Source: Trifolium pratense (taxonomy: Eukaryota; Streptophyta; Magnoliopsida; Fabales; Fabaceae). From it: a stretch of DNA of 64,000 nucleotides. The notes under the pieces were generated by a model. The model did not search any database, was not told where the DNA came from, and saw nothing but the letters and a program-made list of their open reading frames with translations. Positions 1 through 10,610 of the stretch are shown piece by piece; positions within the stretch are counted from its first letter, which is position 1, and every line of letters begins with the position of its first letter. The DNA lies in the NCBI RefSeq assembly GCF_020283565.1, contig NC_060063.1, positions 43,918,856 to 43,982,855 of the forward strand, in the 5' to 3' direction. A program made the translations under genes and the position numbers.

Positions 1-958
1 TTTTTCCATCATAGAGTGAATTAGCTATCAAACCCTTTTCACCTTCATGCAAATTCTTGTGTCCACAAGGTCTACAATCTTCATCAACAATAACACTAAC
101 AGGACAAAATCTCACTGATCTTTTAGCACCTGATCTTGATGAAGGTGTTTTACTTAAACAAGACCTTGAAAAAGAAGAAACTGATGAACATGTTGAAGCT
201 TGTGCTGATTTTGCTTCCAAAACAGAATTTGTAGTAGTTTTCGTAGCTGATGATGATACCTTTGATTTTTTTGTATTTCCACTAGAAGTGAAAAGTGAAT
301 TCAAAAAACTTGCAAGTCTAGCACCAGGTGAAATGGGTTGCTTTGATTTCTTCATATCTCCATACAAAATTCTCAAAGCTCTAGACTTTGTTTTACCAAA
401 ACCATTCTCATTTTTGGGATTTTGAGTTTGAACAGAATGGTTATAGTTATAGTTATAGTTATAGTTATGGTTATGGTTTTTACTATAACCATGATGAATG
501 TTTGGTTTTTCAGAAACACTTGTTCTAATTGGTTTTGGTTTTTGTAAACCATAGAATGATTCTGAATCAGATGATGAAAAACCACCAGCTGAACTTGATT
601 CTGAAGATGATGAACTAGAATGCATGGAAAGTGTGTTTGAATTGTTTCTTGTTTCTCTTTCAAATTCTGTCAAAGAGTTTCTACCATTCACAACTTTCTC
701 ATTCCAATTCTCAACCTTTCTTGTTTTTCTAAAGTTTGATTTTTCATCTTCAACATTCTTCATCTTCCTCATAGTTGTTGTAGTTGTTGATGTTGATATT
801 TCTTTGTAGAACATGAGTTTCTCTTCTTTTTCCTCTGTTTTATGATGTCCTTCGTCGATCGATCGATAAATTACATCTAAAAGAGATGAAGAGAAAGATG
901 GGTTTTCTCTTTGATGATGTTTTCTATGATCTCTTGAAGGTTTATTCCATTTCTCCAT
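1..958 (-). CDS. BG1-like: BIG GRAIN 1-like protein, 3' end outside window
   Basis: Reading the minus strand from the ATG at 958 gives an uninterrupted frame of 319 codons to the window edge, so there is no stop and the C-terminus is missing. The N-terminus has the family signature NPSFSSSLLDVIYRSIDE (about residues 20-37). The far end has SGAKRSVRFCPVSVI followed by VDEDCRPCGHK, the conserved C-terminal block of BIG GRAIN 1-like plant proteins. Between them the protein is Ser- and Lys-rich and low in complexity, with a short Tyr-Asn repeat encoded by a hexanucleotide repeat near 437-470. BG1 proteins are plasma-membrane-associated regulators of auxin transport and response that affect organ size; that role is family knowledge. 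No intron is seen, as is usual for the family. It is the left host gene flanking the giant MULE. Plus-strand frames over it are shadows. Confidence 0.88.
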   Translation of the reverse strand, partial: MEKWNKPSRDHRKHHQRENPSFSSSLLDVIYRSIDEGHHKTEEKEEKLMFYKEISTSTTTTTMRKMKNVEDEKSNFRKTRKVENWNEKVVNGRNSLTEFERETRNNSNTLSMHSSSSSSESSSAGGFSSSDSESFYGLQKPKPIRTSVSEKPNIHHGYSKNHNHNYNYNYNYNHSVQTQNPKNENGFGKTKSRALRILYGDMKKSKQPISPGARLASFLNSLFTSSGNTKKSKVSSSATKTTTNSVLEAKSAQASTCSSVSSFSRSCLSKTPSSRSGAKRSVRFCPVSVIVDEDCRPCGHKNLHEGEKGLIANSLYDGK

Positions 959-1210
959 TGTGTAATCTCTTTTTATAAGCAAAAAGTAGGTATGAAGATG
1001 AAAGAGAAGAAAAGAGAGAAAAAACAGAGGAAACAGAGGGAAAAACAGAGGAAACAGAGGATTATGAATGGTATCAATTACTTGGACTTTGTTGTCTGCT
1101 TCAAATAGTACACAAAAAAAAAAGCTTTGCTAGAGTGTGAGAAATGATTTTGAGACAGTAATGAAAACTAAATTCCACGCCTAAGAGATGAAGAGAAAAC
1201 AAAGGATGAT

Positions 1211-1257
<47 letters not shown>

Positions 1258-2802
1258 AGTTTTGGAGAGTGGTTTCTTTTGGATGTTCTTATAAGGGTTG
1301 AGAGAGGGTTATGGAAGTTGAGTTGGACAGGCTGTCAATAATGATATGGGAATTTTATTTTAAGGGTTTTGTACGAAAAGCAGATTTCAGTAGTTTAGAA
1401 TTTGGTCGTGAAGTCTGATTAACAATTATTTTCGTTAGAAATCGAACTCAAGTTTTTCGAATAACTCATTCTAGGAGAAACTCGTTAATCACTTAAGCAC
1501 AATGTCTTGGTTATGATGTGAAAATATTTGTTATATAATTTTTTTTATTGAAAAGTATATAAAAATTAATTAATAATCTTGATTATTCAATTCACCTTCT
1601 TCAAAAATTTTCCTTCATCCCATGAATTGACATTAGATCCTTACTTTTTCTTTATATAAGAAAAGAAAGAAAAATGTATTGTTTTGTAGGACCATGTAAA
1701 GTAGATTTTGATCTTAACACCACCACCACACACATAAACCCTAGTTTGCTCTTGGTTTATAGATGTTTTGATCTTGCAAACAATATTCCTCTTATACTTT
1801 ATGATTTTTTAAAAAATGTATTTTAATCTGAATGTTCGTTGAGTTATGTTTACGGTACACAACTTAAATTTTGTATATCGATTTAAATGATCAGAAATTA
1901 AAGTTATAATGATAAGATAGGATGTATGGACAAAACATCCCAAATAATCCGCTTAGAAGTAAGACGCTTGACTTTGTTGCCAATTGAGTTGATTATTACA
2001 ATATTATCCCCATCTTATTCTTTTTTCTACTTTTTTTTTGTTCCATAGATTTAAGTAATCATATTCAAGACACTGTCAAACATTAAATATAAATATCTCT
2101 CGGAATTAAAATTCGAATATTTATTCCTTACACTATAGTAGTCTATAATGGTTAAAAGATAATGTGTTATCTCTTGATTGGAATGTGAAATGAGAGCTAT
2201 GAACATGTGAAGCACTTCCAATAGAAAAGTATATAAAGAGTAGTATTATACTGCATTATGAATTAACAAGACATTGCAATTATGCTACTATTGGTACAGT
2301 CAACTTATGCGGCCACAGGACTAAAATTTGGGCTTTAGAACATTTATTTTTCTGCATTCTATTGCCCGTGCTACATTCAAACTAATGTTGTTCAACTTTT
2401 GCCTATTTTAACCAATTTTAACCAATCAACTGCATAGCTATAGCTATGAGCTATATCAAAAAAGCCATGCCTAATTTCAACCTTTAATTGCTTTAAGTGG
2501 TATATAGAGACTAAAAAAAGAAGAGAATCTTGTATATAGAGAAAATTAAATAGGAAGAAGATAATCTATTTTGTGTGTCGAATAGTTTTTTTATGAAGGG
2601 TTGAATTGTTTAATTAATAGCTAAGAGTTAAAGAGATTCAAATATTAGGGTTTAAGTTCAGATGAAGGAGAAAAATATTAACATTAAAAATTAATTATTA
2701 ATTTTAACCGTTTAAAAAACTCTGATGAAAATCATAATTAATATGGGTAAATACTAACGTTAACAACTATTCACGGTTAAACAAAGTGAATACTTTATAG
2801 GG
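959..2802. other. upstream region of BG1-like gene, no other gene seen
   Basis: This is the 5' flank of the minus-strand BG1-like gene. It holds direct copies of a short AAACAGAGG motif near 1021-1060 and an AG microsatellite, then AT-rich sequence. A degraded repeat near 1437-1500 resembles the one at 56572-56640. I see no coding potential. Confidence 0.5.
1212..1251. repeat. (AG)20 microsatellite
   Basis: A perfect 40-bp AG run lies about 255 bp upstream of the BG1-like start codon, in its likely 5' UTR or promoter. GA/CT runs are common in plant 5' regions and are often length-polymorphic. Confidence 0.95.
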
Positions 2803-3207
2803 AATAAGTACAAATGTAACATGGATGCTTTTTTTTCGGCTCATTGGAACCGTGTTGGTTTTGGTATGTGTATCCGTGATGATGAAGGTCGTTTCATGCT
2901 TGTCAAAACAATGTGAGTTCACCTATGTGCAGTGTAGATTTAGGAGAAGCGTTGGGACTTTACCATGCTCTCAATTGAGTTACAACTAGAACGAGTGGAC
3001 TTTATGCTTGACTCGAAAAGAGTTGATTATTTTCATAAGGGTGAGAATGATGTCCCAGGGTTTAGTGATGTTATAAGAGAATAATGTCATTTTGTGTTTG
3101 ATATAGATTTTGAAAACTCTCATGTTGAGTTTAATAGGAGATGAGTGAATGAGGTCACTCATGCACTTGTAAGGGTAGCCACATCGAATGCGCTCTAATG
3201 TGAACAT
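2803..3207 (+). pseudogene. decayed RNase H-like (RVT_3) retroelement fragment
   Basis: The plus-strand frame reads KYKCNMDAFF, then GFGMCIRDDEGRFMLVKTM, then, after stops and shifts, ELQLERVDFMLDSKRVDYFH and ENSHVEFNRR. These match in order the landmarks of the RNase H-like domain found at the end of plant LINE-type polyproteins and in many free-standing copies: the first Asp in the N-D-A segment, LDSK with the second acidic site, and the conserved EFNRR block. Several in-frame stops (for example after KTM near 2911) and frame changes show that it is dead. Minus-strand ORFs here are shadows. Confidence 0.7.
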
Positions 3208-4270
3208 TAATATAATATTAAAAAATATCTAATAAATCTTTTTGGTACAACTTTATTAACACTAATTTTATTGCTTCAATTTGACATCTTCAACAAAAAT
3301 AACTATTTCGAAAGGACAAAAAAATGCTCCTACACTATTAGTAAATAAGTTTTCTATCACATCATCAATTTTTTTGTTTTATTTGTTTAGAGGAGGTGAA
3401 AATTATAGTAGTGATAAAGAAATGGGGTCACATGAAATAATAAGAGTTTTAGTTCCACAAGCCTCTAACTAACATAGCATAATTATAAAAGCAAGATTAG
3501 AGTAGTAATCTACCATTGATATATTGTCATTTATAGAATAAGGCACATTAAATTGATGGTGCAAAAGAAATAGGAACACACACACTAATGCTTAATCACA
3601 TCAAATTTGTACGTGTCTTCATATATGTGTGTTTAACGTTTATGCTTGTGGGGCTATATTAAGATGCATGAGGACGAAAGAGAGAGAATTAGTGGAAGCA
3701 TTGTGTGCTTATTTCCACAATCATTGCTCTCGTGGCTCTCCTAATTAAACTTTATCAAGAGAAAGAGATTGAAACAAATTTTAAACTAAAAAGAAAGGTA
3801 TTAGAGATTTTCTTAACACTAAAGAGATTAGATAATCAAATTTTATTGTAGGTTGCAATTTTTTAAAATATAAAATATTAAGTTTGAAATATGGATCTTG
3901 TGATCCAAATCCAATAAATACTGATATATTGACTGCATGAATGCGTGAAATTCAAATTTCTAATAGAGAGTGTGTACTTCAATACTAATCTAAGATCTTT
4001 GGTTCAATTCTACATGAAAACATTAACAACAAAGATATATTTATAAAGAGACAAGAGAGTGTTAACAACAAAGATCTTTGCGAGGTATTGTTCTCACTTA
4101 CAAACATATATTTAGGCTATTTCGCAATCGTGAGACTTTTTAACAGAGAAAAATACGAAAAATAACAAGGTTCCAATAAAAATAAAAGAAGGTTAATAAT
4201 GCAAAAATTACAAAGCGTATAAATTGTAAGGGCTAAAACCAAAAGGATTAAAGTATCCCTTAACATAGTT
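3208..4270. other. intergenic, no gene seen
   Basis: AT-rich sequence with short stop-interrupted frames only. The 63-codon frame at 3281-3472 has no recognisable domain or coding character. Confidence 0.4.
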
Positions 4271-4280
4271 ATAAAATAAA

Positions 4281-4587
4281 GGCTTAATTAGTAAAATGGT
4301 CCCTTAAAGACATTTTTTGTTTCAGATTGGTCCCTTAAAGAAAAAAAGGCCCGAATAGATCCCTTAAAGAAAAAAATGTCTGAATAGGTCCCTTAAAGAC
4401 ATCTCCGTTAATCAGTTTGGTCCCTAAAAAAATGTCCGAATAGGACCAAACTGAATAACAAATATGTCTTTAAGGGACCTATTCGGACTTTTTTTTCTTT
4501 AAGGGACCTATTCAGACATTTTTTTTTCTTTAAGGGACCAATCTAAAACCAAAAATGTCTTTAAGGGATCATTTTACTAATTAAGTC
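4281..4587. mobile_element. MULE-type MITE (foldback) with 9-bp duplication
   Basis: A 307-bp near-palindrome. It starts GGCTTAATTAGTAAAATGG and ends with the inverted form, and the arms repeat a TCCCTTAAAGA motif. It is flanked on both sides by TAAAATAAA (4272-4280 and 4588-4596), a perfect 9-bp target duplication of the Mutator class. No coding sequence. A partial relative lies at 35783-35908. Confidence 0.8.
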
Positions 4588-4596
4588 TAAAATAAA

Positions 4597-4980
4597 ATAA
4601 ACCCTATAACATATAACCTAACAGAAAAATATAGATATTTTGAAGTGAAAGTCATTCATTTCCACTCTACCGACCTATAAGACTACAACTATAATTTATT
4701 TTAAAAAGAAAGGAAAAAAAAAAAAACCTAAAAGAGGATTAGAGCAAGAGAATGATCATAATAAATAAAGTGATGAAAAGTTAGATAGTATTAATTAAGT
4801 GAATAAACTAGAAAAAGGCATCACAACAAATAAAACAACGTGTGTGTATGGTATGTTTGATGATATGTTCCTCTAAATGACAATTACTTTTTTGGCCACA
4901 CATTTGGTACCATCTCTTTCCTTCTACCTTCCCTTAAGGCTCAAGAAAATATTTCATAATGAAAGGAACCAGCTAGGATG
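4597..4980. other. short host spacer before the giant element
   Basis: AT-rich spacer between the 4281-4587 MITE and the left end of the giant MULE. No gene or structured repeat was noticed. Confidence 0.4.
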
Positions 4981-4989
4981 TTAATATAA
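4981..4989. repeat. left 9-bp target site duplication (TTAATATAA)
   Basis: The nine bases immediately before the terminal GGCGCC are TTAATATAA. The same nine bases follow the terminal GGCGCC at the other end, at 48880-48888. Nine-base duplications are characteristic of Mutator-superfamily insertion. Confidence 0.9.
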
Positions 4990-5070
4990 GGCGCCGTCTA
5001 CGGTGCGCACCCTTGATAGGCCGCGCACGGTGCGCATGCAAAAAAAACCGGATATTTCGGGAATATTCCA
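4990..5070 (+). repeat. left terminal inverted repeat of the giant MULE
   Basis: Begins GGCGCCGTCTACGGTGCGCA, contains a second GCGCACGGTGCGCATG block, then an A-run, CCGGAT and a GAATATTCC box. It aligns with the reverse complement of 48799-48879 with few mismatches. It is strongly GC-rich in an AT-rich setting, and weaker similarity continues inward to about 5130. The transposase start codon is about 250 bp from the end, so this TIR probably contains or borders its promoter. Confidence 0.9.
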
Positions 5071-5238
5071 TCACCGCATGTTTTTGTAAATTTAATAATA
5101 GTTACACTATTACAGGGTTAATGTCGGTATTTGACATCAATCTCAACTTTACCTTTCCAAAAATAACATGAAAAATTAGCAACAATTCTCACTGAAACTT
5201 GCAATTGCAATCGTTCGTTGAAGATCGACCGCAGAACA

Positions 5239-8073
5239 ATGAATAACCAAGTTCGTGGTGAGGTCGTTGGTGACGCTGATGGTGCTGTTAGTGGCGAAGT
5301 TCGTGGTGAAGTCGTTGGTCACGCTGATGGTGCTGTTAGTGGCGAAGTTCGTGGTGAAGTCGTTGGTGACGCTGATGGTGCTGTTAGTGGCGAAGTTCGT
5401 GGTGCCGTCGACGGTGGTGTTGCTGGTGTCAGTTCAGCGCGCGATGAAGTAATGGATGCTTACTTTGTAAGTGCTAGTATGTATTTGTGCTTTTAACCGA
5501 TAGTATATATTTGTTGTATTTTATATTGATGTAGTCATTTATTTATTTTTTAGCAAACATTGAACGAGTTAACACAAGAGAATCCTTCTTATAGAGAACA
5601 TTGTAGAGGTGATGAGGATAATATTGGAGACAATGACATTGGGTTTGATGCAGAAGATGACAATGTTGGTCACTCTGCAGATCATGATTATAATGATTAT
5701 GAGGAAGATGATGAAAGCTTGGGGGGTGAACTTGACGGTGATGAAAGTTATTCTGATACTGACAATGAGTGGGAACATTTGGATGAAAGTGGGAACACGG
5801 TTGCCAACGATTTGGATGAAAATTCAGATACCGACAATGAGTGGACACATTTGGATGAAAATGCAGAGCAATTAGTCATAATTGATGGTGAGGAGGATGT
5901 TGTAAAGATTGATATGTTTAACTTGCACAATGAAGACGTTTCTAAGTTGCGATTTGGTAATTTGGAAGTTGCATACAAATTTTACTGTTGGTTTGCAAAG
6001 ATGAACGGTTTTGCTGTTCGCAAAGGGCAAGATGTTAGAAATAAAGATGGAGTTCTTGTTCAAAAAACATTCGTTTGTAACCTAGAAGGCTACAGGAAAG
6101 ACCGTCGCGATTTAACTGAAGTGACGCGCAAGCGTGGTCCGAAACACGAAACCAGGTGTGGTTGCAGTGCAAGACTTCGAGTGCATATTGATATAATTTC
6201 GGGTCTCTGGTACATTACTATTTTCAGTTTTGAGCACAATCATTATATGTTGACGGAGAAGCACTGTGGGCTATTGGCAGCACATAGGAAACTTACAAAA
6301 TCAGATCAGATTCAAATTAAGAACTATGGTCAAGCTGGGATAAAGGTTGCTCAAATGATCGGTGCGTTTGCCAATGCTGCGGGAGGGTATGATAAGGTAG
6401 GGTTTTTGAAGAAGGATTTGCACAATCAAATTCAAAGACAAAGAAAAGAAACGTCTTCTGATGCTAAAGGTGCTGTTAAGTACCTTCTAGGTCTTAGGAC
6501 TAAAGATCCATTGATGTTCGTTGCACACACGGTCGATGCTTGTGGTAGGTTGCAAAGCTTATTTTGGTGTGATGGAGAAAGCCAAAAGAATTATGAGGTT
6601 TTTGGTGATGTGTTGGCATTCGATGCTACATATAACAAAAATAAATACAGGTGCCCGTTTGTTGTATTTTCCGGTGTCAACCACCATAATCAGACAATTA
6701 TCTTTGCCACTGCTGTAGTTTCTAATGAGGTTGAAGGCACATATGTGTGGTTGTTGGAGCAATTTTTGCTTGCGATGAAAGGCAAGGCCCCTGTTTCTGT
6801 AATAACAGACGGTGATGTAGCTATGAGGAATGCAATAAGGAGAGTATGTCCTAATAGTTATCATAGGTTATGTGCTTGGCATCTTCTTCGAAATGCCATG
6901 TCTAACATTGGTAACCTAGAGTTCATTCCATACTTGAAAAAATGCATGCTTGGCGATAACGATGTTTGGAAATTTGAGAAACTGTGGAATGAAATGATAG
7001 ATAAGTTTGGGCTTCAAGACAACAGTTGGATCAAAGAATTGTACCAGAAAAAGAAGATGTGGTCAACAGCCCATATTAGGGGGCATTTTTTTGCAGGAAT
7101 ACGAACGACGTCGCGGTGTGAAGCATTTCACAGTCACATGGGTCAGTTTGTCCACTCAAAGATGAATATGACTGATTTTGTGAAGCAGTTTAATAGATGT
7201 GTATGTTATTTTCGCTTCAGGGAGGTGGAGGCGGATTTTCATTCACAATATGGAAATGCTGTCTTGCAGACCCCTCTAAGGTCACTCGAGAGGTCTGCAT
7301 CAAAACAATTCACACATGAGATTTTCTGCTTGGTACGTTCTGTACTAAAAAAGGTTTCCCTGATATCATTATGTGACACTCAAGAGATGGCATCCTTTTC
7401 AATTTATTCTGTGACGAAGTATCAAGACGAAGGACATGTTTGCCGTGTATCTCACAGTCCATCAAACAATGAATTTAAATGTTCTTGTCTTAGAATGGAA
7501 TCAATTGGAATTCCTTGTGAACACATCGTGGCAATTATGGTATATCTTGATACTGTTGAATTCCCGACTAATCTTGTGTTGAATCGATGGTCTAAATTTG
7601 CAAAGGACTCAATTCGTGGTAATGTTAACGATGGTTCACATTACTGGGATTCACATTTGGTTGCGAGACATGCCAATTTGGTGCATCTTAGCAAGGAAGT
7701 TTCCGATTTGGCTTACAAGGATGTTGATGATTATAAAAACTATTTGGATTATCTAACCAATGAAATCACGAGGCTTAAATCAAAGTACGTTGGTGATAAC
7801 GGTCCTGTGAATTTAAATGGTCCGGTCGAAGTTGATAACATATTGAACCCTTCCTGTGCAAGAAGCAAAGGCGGTGGACCCAGTTCCAACAACACTACAG
7901 CTGGGAGAAGCAGGCGTCCAGGAACATGTGGCGGATGCTCCCAAGTTGGACACAACATAAGATCTTGTCCTAACCTGGCTGAAGATGGAGAATTTCCTGC
8001 AGCCAGTTCTGTTCAATCAATGTCTGTACGGTTAAGCGGTAACAATTACGAAGGCTACGTCAACACCAGATAG
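5239..8073 (+). CDS. FAR1-type MULE transposase
   Basis: Two exons, 5239-5466 and 5554-8073, joined in frame (GTAAGT donor, TTTTTTAG acceptor), encode 915 aa. The frame opens earlier at a TTG, but the first ATG is at 5239. Exon 1 encodes three copies of a Gly/Val/Asp-rich 16-residue unit (GEVVGDADGAVSGEVR). An acidic region follows to about residue 190. Next are a FAR1-type DNA-binding domain (about 213-308, with CGCSARL and EHNH), a MULE transposase core with FDATY (Asp433), ITDGD (Asp495), CAWH (516-519) and RCEAFH (Glu599), a SWIM zinc finger (Cys719, Cys721, Cys731, His733) and a CCHC knuckle (868-881). All catalytic residues are present, so it may be active. It should cut and insert DNA at the TIRs in the nucleus; domesticated relatives are FAR1/FHY3. 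It sits just inside the left TIR, pointing inward. Confidence 0.93.
5270..5410 (+). repeat. 48-bp tandem repeat x3 inside transposase exon 1
   Basis: Three nearly identical 48-bp units starting GTTCGTGGTGA preserve the reading frame and encode a 16-residue unit. They form the N-terminus of the FAR1-type transposase. Confidence 0.9.
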
Positions 8074-8716
8074 GAGCTCTCTGGATGCAATCTTGTAGGT
8101 AATGTGTGTAACTACTATTCCGTGTTGGGTTACCGTTTTGTTATTTATAATTGTTCCTTCCTGTTTGTTAGCACTTGCCGGTTGTTATACATTAGTGTAA
8201 TTTGTTACCGTGCCGATGCACGGGATTAATTAACAATACTAGTTAGTTAATGAATTTCAACACGCTTATTCGACCGGTAGTAAGAATGATTAATTTTTGT
8301 TAGAAATCATTAAAAATTCATAGTTGTTACAGACACATTATGCATAACCATAAATAAATAAACTTCCAAATAAGACCAACTAATTATAAGTTAACAAACA
8401 CAATGGCCCTATGTCAGATTTCATAACAAAGGCATAAAGATGAGATTAATCATCAACAGAGTATATCATAACTTATACTTCTCTTGAGTGGAGGTCTTGT
8501 ACATAATCATACATATCATGCCCAACATATTGGTATATCCTTTAGGTTCTTTTTGGGGGTCGCCTTTTTTTGGATCACTTAGCTATAAAATCCTATCCAA
8601 ACTTGAAAAAGTACTAATACAAATCATTAATAATAAATCATAACTACTACAGTTGCCCGACCTAAAAAAGTACTAATATGATAAGATAATCGTCAATATT
8701 TAATCATTAATACCAA
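8074..8716. other. 3' flank of transposase with a Helitron-like 3' end
   Basis: After the stop at 8073 the sequence becomes AT-rich. The hairpin CCGTGC-CGAT-GCACGG (8208-8223) is followed 15 bases later by CTAG and a T (8239-8243), the layout of a Helitron 3' terminus on the plus strand. I could not find a matching 5' TC end, so it may be a truncated copy. The rest shows no gene. Confidence 0.4.
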
Positions 8717-9238
8717 TCAAACAAAACCACGTCTACGATATTGACCGCAATCATGCGAATCTGCCAAATCCATCTCAACAACCTTAATATCAAAGACAAT
8801 CTTAAATTCCTTTCCTCCAGATCGCTGTCCGATTCTAACGCAATTTTCAAAAATATACGGTGAAACATAATTAGCTAAATCATTACTTATGGGTAAATTT
8901 GCCAACCTTTGAAACAAACCGACAGAAAATAATTGCACATTTTTAGTGACAACGGAAAGAGGAAGGCCGAACTTGTATTTATATATTGGGGATACAATAA
9001 AATCACTTTCAGTTGGTATAGGTTGGAGTCCAGACAGAGGTTGAACATAAAGTTTATAGAACCCTTGAACATGAAGCTCTATTGTTACTAATTTTTCATG
9101 AAAACATTTGTCTGATACTGGTATAGTGGTTTGTGCCATCATTGTGTGGGTATAGGTTTTGCTAGGGATTTTAAGCTTCGATAGATCTAAACGATGAAGT
9201 GGATTTGGGTTTGGGGAGTTATTTGAGCTAGATGCCAT
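8717..9238 (-). CDS. hypothetical protein, 173 aa
   Basis: A single-exon minus-strand frame from ATG at 9238 to a stop at 8717. I do not recognise the family. The N-terminus (about 35 residues) is Ser/Pro/Asn-rich. The rest alternates hydrophobic and charged residues, with a globular stretch from about residue 40 to 165 (blocks GLQPIPTESDF, KYKFGLPLSVV and FKIVFDIKVVEMDL). There is no signal peptide, membrane segment or zinc motif. It lies inside the giant MULE between the transposase and the Ulp1-like gene. It could be a small accessory protein of the element, comparable in position to the second gene of MuDR, but no similarity to mudrB is visible. The uninterrupted length in AT-rich DNA and an ordinary start support it as a gene. 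It may be an exon of something longer. Confidence 0.55.
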   Translation of the reverse strand: MASSSNNSPNPNPLHRLDLSKLKIPSKTYTHTMMAQTTIPVSDKCFHEKLVTIELHVQGFYKLYVQPLSGLQPIPTESDFIVSPIYKYKFGLPLSVVTKNVQLFSVGLFQRLANLPISNDLANYVSPYIFENCVRIGQRSGGKEFKIVFDIKVVEMDLADSHDCGQYRRRGFV

Positions 9239-10610
9239 TGATTGAAACTGAAAATGATAATAAAACCAACCTGGCTATTTTTCACAAGTTTGTTTCTTGC
9301 GTATCATCTCAAGTGTGGATAGGAAGCCATTTTATAGGTAATATAAACCAATATTTACTGTTGTTACATCCTGTAGCTGTACAGTTAAAATATGTGTTGG
9401 AAATATGTAGTATACTTATTACTTTCTCGAAAAGGAACTAAATCAGGAGACAGGGAATCTTACTATTAGCCATATGTAGTATACAAAAACCTCATAAAAT
9501 GTGACAATTCATTTCCTGACAAGATTCCCGTCAATACCCTTTTAGTTGTATTAGATTTAATGAATGTAATATATTCTGGCTATGCATCAATATGGAAAGG
9601 AAATTTTAAATTGTTTATATATTAGCTCACACAAAATAATGGGCCTATAAAAGTGTTAGTGGCCCATCCAAAAACTCACCCATACCAGGTCTACATCCAC
9701 ACCCAAAATAATGGGTCTCAAAAATTAATGCTAGTACCATTAAACATGAAGTGCCCATCATACTATATATATAGTGCACACAAAATAATGGACCTATAAA
9801 AGTCTTAGTGGCCCATCCAAAAACTCACCCATACCAGGTCTACATCCACATCCAAACTAATGGGTCTCAAAAATTAATGCTAGTACCATACATGAAGTGC
9901 CCATCATACTATATATATAGTGCACACAAAATAATGGGCCTATAAAAGTCTTAGTGGCCCGTCCAAAATAATGCTAGTACCATTAAACATGAAGTGCCCT
10001 TCAAAATACCATACATAATTACTTTTGCTTCCCACATACCCCTCGTCCTCGTCACTGATCATCTTCTGCAGTTACTTGATGCCAATACATCCTCGCCCGT
10101 TGTATCAAACTGTTGCTAACCTCATTGTGGTTGCCAAGCAAGACTCTCATTGTCACAATCATTCTGGTCACATTCTCATCCAGCTAGCATAACACGTTAT
10201 TTGGTTAGTAATTAAATAACAAGTTCAGGAACAAGTATTTGACAACGCACATTTATTTTAATTCATTATCAGTTTGAATGTGTTTGTTTGTGGAACCAAA
10301 TAAGAACATTCAGATAGGAACCACATAGCTGTGTTTGACTGTGTTTGCTTGACCTTACTATAATTTTGAGTTTAAGTTTATGGGCGGCATGAAAAACAAA
10401 TTATATCAAACGCAAATGTGTACTTATTAAAACTGATAACTGACTTTAATTCGTGTGTTGTAAATGCAGCATGGTATACAGGTAGTTAACGTGTGTTAAT
10501 CCATGGCACCATGTTGTTGCAAAGCGTATCTTACAGAGGAATTGGATTGTACTACTTGTTCATACTCAAAGGCATATCATGGTAAACCATAATGATATCA
10601 AATGCATATG
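9239..10610. other. gap between two minus-strand cargo genes
   Basis: Contains the ~146-bp tandem repeat at 9628-10010 and then the 3' flank of the Ulp1-like gene. No further coding exon was recognised; frames here are short. Confidence 0.4.
9628..10010 (+). repeat. tandem repeat, unit ~146-149 bp, about 2.6 copies
   Basis: The phrase CACACAAAATAATGG begins at 9628, 9777 and 9923. The intervening sequence (GGCCCATCCAAAAACTC, ATTAATGCTAGTACCAT and ACTATATATATAGTGC) repeats with few changes. The third copy has an internal deletion. The period is 149 then 146 bp. Confidence 0.9.

Noticed and set aside
57..809. Plus-strand frames of 122 and 61 codons and a minus frame at 373-663
   Set aside because: They are shadows of the BG1-like minus-strand frame, which continues uninterrupted to the window edge and has clear family motifs.
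5543..6864. Several minus and alternative plus frames across the FAR1-type transposase
   Set aside because: They overlap the 915-aa protein and reflect its repetitive acidic codons.
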